This document shows positions 8,480 to 14,682 of a DNA stretch of 64,000 bases, piece after piece; the stretch's first letter is position 1, and each line of letters starts with the position of its first letter. The notes below the pieces were generated by a model. The model did not search any database. It saw only the letters and a program-made list of their open reading frames with translations, and was not told the origin of the DNA. Origin of the DNA: Lewinella sp. IMCC34191 (GTDB taxonomy: Bacteria; Bacteroidota; Bacteroidia; Chitinophagales; Saprospiraceae). Location: NCBI RefSeq assembly GCF_003390935.1, contig NZ_QNQZ01000008.1, positions 1-64,000 on the forward strand. The letters run 5' to 3'. The position numbers were made by a program, and so were the translations under genes.

Positions 8480-9775
8480 CTACTCACTTTCCTCCACCCG
8501 CTCAATCTTCCCCACCAAAAAAACATAGCTACAAAGCCCCACGAAAGCCACCGCCCCTACAAAGAACAGCGCCGACTCAAAACTCCCCCCCTCCGCCAGA
8601 AAACCAATAACCGTAGGCGAAACAACGGCCCCCAGTCCCCCGATAAAATTAAAAACGCCACCGACCAAACCGATCAGCCGCTTGGGGGCCAGTAGCGAAA
8701 CGAAAACCCACGTAATCGACGCGAGCCCATTCCCAAAAAAAGCGATGGCCAGGAAGAAGATGATCAGAGCGGTACTGTCCGTATAGTTGGCGCCGATGAT
8801 TAGAATGGAGAGGAGCATGCCTAAAATGATCGGCCCTTTTCGTGATGCCTCTTTACTGACGCCTCTGCGTACTAAAAGATCGGATACGAAGCCGGACAGC
8901 AATACCCCGACGAAGGCCGCCAAAAAGGGGATTGAAGCCAGGAAGCCCGACTGGATAAAGTCCAATCCACGAAATTCCACCAGGTAAGTCGGAAACCAGG
9001 TCAGGAAGAAGGTGAAAAGAGAAACCAGGCAAAACTGCCCGAGGTAGATGCCCCAGAGCTTGCGGTGAACGAACGCTTCGCGCAGGTCGGACAGGCTGAA
9101 GTTGGTGCGGCCCGCATCTTTTTGGTCGGTGGTGTTATCAACCAGTCCGCCTCCCGCTGCGATGAGGTCCAGCTCGGCCTCGCTGACCGACTCGTGGCTG
9201 CGCGGATCGCGGTAGTAAAACCACCAGACGACCGCCCAGATCATGCCGATCACCCCCGAGAAAATGAATAATCCCCGCCAGCCGAAGTAGGCCTGTACCG
9301 TCACTAACAGCGGCGTAAGAAAGGCCAGCCCGATGAACTGACCGGAGGTATAGATCGCGATGGCGGACGCCCGCTCCTGCTCGGGAAACCAGCTCGTGAC
9401 GATGCGATTATTCGTCGGGTAGGAGGGGGCTTCGAAAACACCGATCGAGGCCCTGAGCTTGATGAGGGCCGCCAGGGAACTGACCAGCCCCTGTAGCAGG
9501 GTTGCGAGCGACCACAGCACCAGGATGATGGGGTACAGTAACCGTGGCCGCACGTGATCGGCCAGGATGCCGCCCGGGATCTGCAGCAGTGAATACGTGA
9601 GCCCGAAGGCGGAGAAGATGAGGCCGAGCTGAACCTTAGTCAGGTCCAGATCTTCGCTGATGGCCGCGGCGGCAACGGAGATGTTGCTCCGGTCCATATA
9701 ATTGATCACCACCGTCACGAAGATGAGCGCGAGGATGTGGTAGCGTTTCCGGGTTATGGGCGCGGCACTTACCAT
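8480..9775 (-). CDS. dgoT: MFS transporter, ACS family (galactonate/hexuronate type)
   Basis: Inner-membrane proton symporter of the anion:cation symporter family of MFS, which imports aldonates and hexuronates. The protein has 431 residues and about 12 hydrophobic spans. The family signature NYMDRSNISVAAAAISEDL lies at the end of the first helix, and GVFEAPSYPTNNRIVTSWFPEQERA lies in the region of helices 4-5. Its start overlaps the end of dgoD by 7 bp, so dgoD-dgoT is one operon. Neighbouring dgoK and dgoA make galactonate the most likely substrate. The symbol is assigned from this context, and specificity for a related sugar acid is possible. Confidence 0.82.
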   Translation of the reverse strand: MVSAAPITRKRYHILALIFVTVVINYMDRSNISVAAAAISEDLDLTKVQLGLIFSAFGLTYSLLQIPGGILADHVRPRLLYPIILVLWSLATLLQGLVSSLAALIKLRASIGVFEAPSYPTNNRIVTSWFPEQERASAIAIYTSGQFIGLAFLTPLLVTVQAYFGWRGLFIFSGVIGMIWAVVWWFYYRDPRSHESVSEAELDLIAAGGGLVDNTTDQKDAGRTNFSLSDLREAFVHRKLWGIYLGQFCLVSLFTFFLTWFPTYLVEFRGLDFIQSGFLASIPFLAAFVGVLLSGFVSDLLVRRGVSKEASRKGPIILGMLLSILIIGANYTDSTALIIFFLAIAFFGNGLASITWVFVSLLAPKRLIGLVGGVFNFIGGLGAVVSPTVIGFLAEGGSFESALFFVGAVAFVGLCSYVFLVGKIERVEESE

Positions 9776-10926
9776 TCCGTTACCGACCCGTCGGCGTTGC
9801 GCCAGATGGGGCTTTTCCAGTTGTGGCCGGTGGCGGCGGCTTCCCGCACCTTGTCCTCGTCGATCTCGATGCCCAGCCCCGGTTTAGTGAGCAGCGGTAC
9901 GTGTCCGTCGCGGAGCTGAAAGCCGTCGGGGTCGGCGAGGTAATCGGTCAGGTCGGCGCCCACATTATAGTGGATGCCGAGGCTGGTTTCCTGGATCAGG
10001 GCGTTGGGGCAGTTGAAGTCCACCTGGAGCGCCGCGGCAAAACTGATGGGCCCCAGGGGGCAATGGGGAGCTAAGGCCACGTCGTAGGCTTCGGCGAGGG
10101 TGGCGATTTTCTTTACTTCCGTGATGCCTCCCGCGTGACTGAGATCGGGCTGAATGATATCCACCGCATTCTGTTCCAGGATGCGCTTGAAATCCCAGCG
10201 GGAGTACATCCGCTCGCCCGTAGCCATCGGAATGGACGTGAAATCGTGCAGGGCCTTCAGGGCGTCATTGTTCTCGGCCAGGACCGGCTCCTCCAGAAAG
10301 AAGGGGTCGTAGGGTTCGAGTACGCGGGCGATGGCCTTGACCTGTCCCTTGTGTACCCGGCCGTGGAGATCCACGCCGATCAGGACATCGCTGCCGACCG
10401 CCTCGCGCATGGCGGCCATCTTATCGCCGATGGCGGCCACCTTTGCCGGACTATCAATCCACTCCATTTCGTCGCAGATGGTCATCTTCACGGCGGTGAA
10501 CCCGTTGGCGACCCGCTTTCGGGCGGCCGCGGCCAGGGCTTCCGGGGTATCGCCGCCGATCCAGCCGTACACGCGCATCCGGTCGCGGACGGCACCCCCG
10601 AGCAGCTGATAGACGGGTGCGTCGAATGCTTTCCCTTTAATGTCCCACAGGGCCTGATCGATGCCGGCCAGCGCGCTCATCAGGATGGGGCCGCCCCGGT
10701 AAAAACCACCCCGGTAGATCATGGACCAGAAGTCTTCGATGCGGTGGGCGGAGTGGCCGATGAGGTGTTCCTTCACTTCGTGGACGCAGGCCTCTACGGT
10801 GGCGGCGCGGCCTTCCACTACCGGTTCGCCCCAGCCTACGATGCCTTCGGCGGTGGTAAGCTTCAGGAAGAGCCAGCGGGGGGCTACTTTGAAGGTTTCG
10901 ACCTGGGTGATGATTAAGTCTGGCAT
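9769..10926 (-). CDS. dgoD: D-galactonate dehydratase
   Basis: Enolase-superfamily enzyme (mandelate racemase subgroup) that dehydrates D-galactonate to KDGal. The 385-residue length matches DgoD. The N-terminal capping domain starts MPDLIITQVETFKVAPRWLFLKL. The barrel carries the acid/base His of DLHGR at residue 188 and the second His of APHCPLGP at residue 288, each offset by three from His185 and His285 of the E. coli enzyme. Metal ligands are expected in GVDLH, FLEEPV and ATGERM. It is the first gene of a two-gene operon with the transporter. A galactose dehydrogenase or lactonase was not found in the window. Confidence 0.92.
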   Translation of the reverse strand: MPDLIITQVETFKVAPRWLFLKLTTAEGIVGWGEPVVEGRAATVEACVHEVKEHLIGHSAHRIEDFWSMIYRGGFYRGGPILMSALAGIDQALWDIKGKAFDAPVYQLLGGAVRDRMRVYGWIGGDTPEALAAAARKRVANGFTAVKMTICDEMEWIDSPAKVAAIGDKMAAMREAVGSDVLIGVDLHGRVHKGQVKAIARVLEPYDPFFLEEPVLAENNDALKALHDFTSIPMATGERMYSRWDFKRILEQNAVDIIQPDLSHAGGITEVKKIATLAEAYDVALAPHCPLGPISFAAALQVDFNCPNALIQETSLGIHYNVGADLTDYLADPDGFQLRDGHVPLLTKPGLGIEIDEDKVREAAATGHNWKSPIWRNADGSVTEW

Positions 10927-11147
10927 GATCTTACGGTGAGGAGTAGGTAAAGTACGGGATTTGGTACATCACGGCTTGTGGGCGCACTGCGGAGTGGGAA
11001 GTTTCGCTTTTTGCCGCTTTGCGGCTGAGGGGGTTCCACGGTGGACTAGGATGAGGTAAAGGGAAGGATGCAGAACTCGTTGCTGCTTCGCTAATGAATG
11101 GGACGCACAGGAAATGGCAGTTCGCCTTCGGCTCGTAGGGGTGGGTT

Positions 11148-11192
11148 CACACGGATGGCCACGGATTTAGGGCACGGAATTGCACGGATTTT
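11148..11192. repeat. CACGGATT-type intergenic repeat
   Basis: ACACGGATGGCCACGGATTT is followed by GGCACGGAATTGCACGGATTTTT, a run of closely related CACGGAT units. A related element in inverse sense, TAATCCGTGTGATCCGCGGT, lies at 11421-11444. I recall similar sequences between genes of unrelated environmental bacteria, but no function is known to me. Confidence 0.65.
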
Positions 11193-11321
11193 TCCCGGCA
11201 TGTTAGCTCGCCTTCGGCTCGTGGGGGGAGGGGGAAAGGTCTGCGTCTCCGCTCGTAGACGGACCTACTCGCCTTCGGCTGGTAGTGATTTTTCTAAGTT
11301 GGTATCCCCGTGGGTGGAAGA

Positions 11322-11384
11322 GCTCTGCACCGTCAGGTGCAGAGCAAGCCCCTGTCGCGGAATCAAAGAGCTGCGCCAGCAGCT
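11322..11384. repeat. GTCA/GCCA-loop hairpins
   Basis: Two palindromes: 11322-11345 with 10-bp perfect arms (GCTCTGCACC/GGTGCAGAGC) and loop GTCA, and 11369-11384 with 6-bp arms (AGCTGC/GCAGCT) and loop GCCA. Together with 11482-11519 they form a second constant-loop, variable-arm hairpin family. Confidence 0.75.
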
Positions 11385-11481
11385 ATCAGCGCACTTAAAA
11401 TCTGCGTCGATATTCGCGCCCTAATCCGTGTGATCCGCGGTAAAAGATCAGAGCGCCAGCGAGCCCCCTTCTTAGTGCAGT

Positions 11482-11519
11482 CTCCTGCCCAGACCAGCGT
11501 CAGCTGGTCTGGGCAGGAG
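11482..11519. repeat. 17-bp perfect hairpin with GTCA loop
   Basis: CTCCTGCCCAGACCAGC pairs perfectly with GCTGGTCTGGGCAGGAG around the loop GTCA. On the + strand GTTTTGC follows, so it could also act as a terminator, although no + gene lies directly upstream. Confidence 0.8.
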
Positions 11520-11523
11520 GTTT

Positions 11524-11627
11524 TGCTATTGACCCGTCGGCAGACGAGCTCCGTTGCTCTACGCTCGGCGGACGACTGGTGCCGACCCGTGGGCGGACCA
11601 ACTCCGCTTCACTACGTTGGGCAGACC
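11524..11627. repeat. 104-bp direct repeat, copy 1
   Basis: The segment from TGCTATTGACCCGTCGGC to GGGCAGACC. The first half is nearly identical to 14424-14477, and the second half is diverged but alignable without a length change. The two copies bracket the FGE-like/GDGHD gene pair. Confidence 0.85.
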
Positions 11628-11713
11628 GCGGGCGCCTTCAGGTCCGCCGAGTAGCGGCTCGTTTGCGGGGGCGGGGGAAAATAATCGGAGGAATATGTAA
11701 CAGCTTCTATTGT

Positions 11714-13198
11714 ATGGCGCATATACCGGTAAATCCCTTATCCATGCAAGGAAAGACACACTGGTTGTCGGTATTCATCCTGCTGCTAACGCAGGCGCAG
11801 CTATTTGGCAACGGCATCGAGGTTTCGAACCTGCAATTCACGGGGGAGGCGGGCAACGTGGCCGACCTCTCCTTCACCGTAGCGTGGGAGAATTCCTGGC
11901 GGCTTGACGCCGGACCCGGCAACTACGATGCGGCCTACATCTTTGGGAAGTACCGGACGGCCGGGGGCGATTGGCAACCCATGTACTTCCTAACCCTGGC
12001 CGGCACATCCGGGAACGCCACGCTGGAAAGACCTTCTGCCCCCGCCCCGGGCTTTTTTGCCTACCGGAACGCCGTCGGGACCGGAAACGCAAGCTTCAAT
12101 CTCACCGTGCAATGGGACTACGGCGCCTTGGGCGTTGATGGCCTTTCGAACGTAGAGACCAGGATTTTTGCCGTTGAAATGGTCCATGTGCCCGAAGGGG
12201 CCTTTCAAGTCGGCGACGGCAGCATCAACGGCAGCAAATTTTACCAGGGGGAAGGGGAGCTTACCAGAGAGCCCTTTTCTCCCTACCGAATCGATTCGGA
12301 AGATGTGATATACATCGACATCGATAACTTGTATTACATTGATAGTACCTACTCCGGCGACCAGCTCGGCCTGTTGCCCGCGGAGTACCCAAAAGGCTTT
12401 GCCGGTTTCTACTGCATGAAATATGAAGTTTCCCAGCAACAGTGGGTGGACTTCTTCAATACGCTGACGCCTACCCAGCAGGCGACGCTGGACGTGACCG
12501 GCCCGAATGGCAAGAATTCCGATGTCGTCTTAGACCGTAACGCCGTCAGCTGGGATGGCAGCTCACCGGCTACCACGAGCCTGCCCGACGTAGCCATGAA
12601 TTATGTACCGAATACCTTCATGCTCGCCTATCTCGACTGGGCCGGCATGCGCCCGCTCACCGAACTGGAATACGAGAAAGCCTGTCGGGGACCTATTATT
12701 CCCGTCCCCGGGGAATTCGCATGGGGCACCACGAATATCCACGGCACCGCTTACACCCTGAGCGGAGCCGGCACCGCCGCGGAAGCGATCACCGATCCAG
12801 GGGTCGGCACCGGCAATGCCGCCTACAGTAACCTCACGCCGGATGTAGATCCGCTGCGGGTTGGCATATTTGCGGCCAGCGCGGTCAACACCACCCGGGA
12901 AGAAACCGGGGGCAGCTATTATGGCATCATGGAATTGAGCGGCAACCTCATGGAACGTTGCATCAGTGTCGGCGCCGTGCAAAATCGATCATATACGGGC
13001 TTAACCGGCGACGGGAGGCTCTCGGAAACCGGTTGGGCCAACGTATCATGGTGGCCGAATACAGGACTGAGTTTTCGGGGTGGATCGATCGGACAGAAGA
13101 GCAGTTTGCTCCAGGTATCCGATCGCAGCTACGGGTCATATAGCAGCTCGATTTCCCTATCGTCGAACGGCATCCGGGGTGCCATTACCGCCCCATAG
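11714..13198 (+). CDS. Secreted FGE-sulfatase (SUMF1)-fold protein
   Basis: Exported protein with a signal peptide (hydrophobic VFILLLTQAQLF). An alternative start at 11744, MQGKTHWLSVF, would give a more ordinary signal peptide and is equally plausible. An N-terminal beta domain follows, with WENSWRLDAGP and AAYIFGKYR. From about residue 160 there is a formylglycine-generating-enzyme-like domain: VHVPEGAFQVGD, MRPLTELEYEKACRG, FAWGTTN, YGIMELSGNLMER and a C-terminal FRGGSIG-LLQVSDRS. The Cys pair of true sulfatase-activating enzymes is not evident, so a binding or divergent role is likely. The gene ends 5 bp before the GDGHD repeat protein gene, suggesting that the two work together. Confidence 0.82.
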   Translation: MAHIPVNPLSMQGKTHWLSVFILLLTQAQLFGNGIEVSNLQFTGEAGNVADLSFTVAWENSWRLDAGPGNYDAAYIFGKYRTAGGDWQPMYFLTLAGTSGNATLERPSAPAPGFFAYRNAVGTGNASFNLTVQWDYGALGVDGLSNVETRIFAVEMVHVPEGAFQVGDGSINGSKFYQGEGELTREPFSPYRIDSEDVIYIDIDNLYYIDSTYSGDQLGLLPAEYPKGFAGFYCMKYEVSQQQWVDFFNTLTPTQQATLDVTGPNGKNSDVVLDRNAVSWDGSSPATTSLPDVAMNYVPNTFMLAYLDWAGMRPLTELEYEKACRGPIIPVPGEFAWGTTNIHGTAYTLSGAGTAAEAITDPGVGTGNAAYSNLTPDVDPLRVGIFAASAVNTTREETGGSYYGIMELSGNLMERCISVGAVQNRSYTGLTGDGRLSETGWANVSWWPNTGLSFRGGSIGQKSSLLQVSDRSYGSYSSSISLSSNGIRGAITAP

Positions 13199-13203
13199 AC
13201 GGT

Positions 13204-14373
13204 ATGCGAACGGGTGCACATTTACTACTTCGTGCGGTCTTCCTCTGCGGCGCGACCCTGCCGGTGAGCGCACAGTACCAGGGGGGTGACGGCGACGGAC
13301 ACGATATGCTCGATCTCGCCTTTACCCTGGAGGCCTACGATCCAGCGGCAGTGTACAGCGGGGGCGCCGGCGACGGACACGATATGCTCGATCTCGGCTT
13401 TACGCTATCCGCCTACGATCCCGCGGCACTATTTAGCGGAGGCGCCGGCGACGGTCACGACATGCTCGATCTCGGCTTTACGCTATCCGCCTACGATCCC
13501 GCGGCACTATTCAGCGGAGGCGCAGGCGACGGACACGATATGCTCGATCTCGCCTTTACGCTGACCGCCTACGATCCCGCGGTACTATTCAGCGGAGGCG
13601 CCGGTGACGGACACGATATGCTCGATCTCGCGTTTACGCTGGCCGCCTACGATCCCGTAGCCCTGTTCAGTGGTGGTGGCGGTGACGGACACGATATGCT
13701 CGATCTCGCCTTTACCCTGGCCGCCTACGATCCCGTAGCCCTATTCAGTGGTGGTGGCGGTGACGGTTACGACATGGCCTTACTCGAGCCGGGTAGCCCC
13801 TTCCCCCTGACCCTACTTACTTTTGAAGCCGTTGCAAAGGCGGATTACGTCCTCCTGACGTGGGTGACGGCGGACGAGGTGGACACCGATTATTTCACCG
13901 TGGAAAAAAGCCGGGAAGGCTTCGATTTCAAGTCCATCGGTCGCACCGCCGCCGCCGGAAAAACGCCCCGCGGAGTCAAAACGTACTATGCCTTCGAAGA
14001 CGGGGCCCCGTGGGAGGGAACCACCTATTACCGTCTGCGCAGCATAGATCTGGACGGCACCTTCTCGCTCTCGGATATCCGTACGGTCGACTTTCGCCGT
14101 GCTGCGGGGTGGGACTTTACGGTATTCCCAAATCCGAATGACGGCAGCCGTTTAGGTATTCAACTGACGGGCGGTGAGCATCAGGGTGCCATCCATACTG
14201 ACCTTTACAGCGCAAGCGGTCGGCGAATATTGAATCACACGTTCCCCGCCGAAGTGACGGGGCGCTACACCCTGCCGGTCGGTGACGTGAACCTGCCGTC
14301 CGGATCCTACTACCTCCGCGTATCGAAGGGGGAAGAGCAAATCAGCAAATTGCTGGTGGTAAAGAGAAGATAA
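13204..14373 (+). CDS. T9SS protein with GDGHD tandem repeats
   Basis: Secreted protein of 389 residues. A signal peptide covers about residues 1-24 (ending VSAQ). Six tandem 26-residue repeats span residues 26-181, each built as SGGAGDGHDML, DLxFTLxAYDP and AALF; a seventh, changed copy (GDGYDM) follows. Residues around 200-300 form an Ig/FN3-like spacer (TWVTADEVDTDYFTVEKS). The C-terminus (FTVFPNPNDGS through YYLRVSKGEEQISKLLVVKR) is a Por secretion tail, so the protein should leave the cell through the type IX system. The GDGHD clusters could bind metal, or could be the target of the adjacent FGE-like protein; both are inference. Confidence 0.85.
   Translation: MRTGAHLLLRAVFLCGATLPVSAQYQGGDGDGHDMLDLAFTLEAYDPAAVYSGGAGDGHDMLDLGFTLSAYDPAALFSGGAGDGHDMLDLGFTLSAYDPAALFSGGAGDGHDMLDLAFTLTAYDPAVLFSGGAGDGHDMLDLAFTLAAYDPVALFSGGGGDGHDMLDLAFTLAAYDPVALFSGGGGDGYDMALLEPGSPFPLTLLTFEAVAKADYVLLTWVTADEVDTDYFTVEKSREGFDFKSIGRTAAAGKTPRGVKTYYAFEDGAPWEGTTYYRLRSIDLDGTFSLSDIRTVDFRRAAGWDFTVFPNPNDGSRLGIQLTGGEHQGAIHTDLYSASGRRILNHTFPAEVTGRYTLPVGDVNLPSGSYYLRVSKGEEQISKLLVVKRR
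13279..13746 (+). repeat. Six 78-bp tandem coding repeats
   Basis: In-frame tandem repeat encoding six 26-residue units. The central copies differ by only a few, mostly synonymous bases, which suggests recent duplication or gene conversion. Confidence 0.9.
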
Positions 14374-14681
14374 ATTCGGGTTGACAACCGGCCTACCTCC
14401 TGGTCCACCCAGCGTTAGTCTCATGCTATCGACCCGTCGGCAGACGAGCTCCGTTGCTCTACGCTCGGCGGACGACTAGTGCAAAACCGTGGGCGGATGA
14501 ACTCCGCTACGCTGCGTTCGGCAGACCACATACCCCTACGCCGAGCGAAGCGAGTGTATGCCTCCGTGATTCCTCTGTGAGCCCCTTTGCGTCCTCCGTG
14601 GTGAAGCCCCGAGCGCAGCAAGTGCCCCGCCAGAAAATTGTAAATCGTACATCAAAAATCGTAAATCGTAAATCGTAAATC
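14374..14681. other. Intergenic region with repeats
   Basis: No gene seen. It contains the second 104-bp direct repeat (14424-14527), a CGAGCGAAGCGAG palindrome near 14543, a low-complexity text of the form TCCGTGATTCCTCTGTGAG, and a 7-bp tandem repeat at 14636-14682. Confidence 0.7.
14424..14527. repeat. 104-bp direct repeat, copy 2
   Basis: Second copy in the same orientation as 11524-11627 and of exactly the same length. TGCTATCGACCCGTCGGC begins it and TTCGGCAGACC ends it. Confidence 0.85.
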
Positions 14682-14682
14682 C
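14636..14682. repeat. TAAATCG tandem repeat
   Basis: GTAAATCG units are repeated about four to five times with slips (TTGTAAATCGTACATC, then TAAATCG copies), ending at the uvrA stop codon. Confidence 0.75.

Larger units (their letters stand above)
10927..11713. other. Repeat-rich intergenic region
   Basis: No gene is supported here. The region consists largely of several short repeat types: three copies of TCGCCTTCGGCT(C/G)GT at 11121-11140, 11208-11225 and 11269-11285; CACGGATT-type elements at 11148-11192 and 11421-11444; GTCA-loop hairpins at 11322-11519; and the first 104-bp direct repeat at 11524-11627. Such a mixture suggests a site that has collected repeat insertions. Confidence 0.7.

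Noticed and set aside
11714-13198. Possible variable protein of a diversity-generating retroelement (FGE/C-type lectin-like fold with FRGGS near the C-terminus)
   Set aside because: No reverse transcriptase gene and no template repeat matching the C-terminal coding region were seen in the window.
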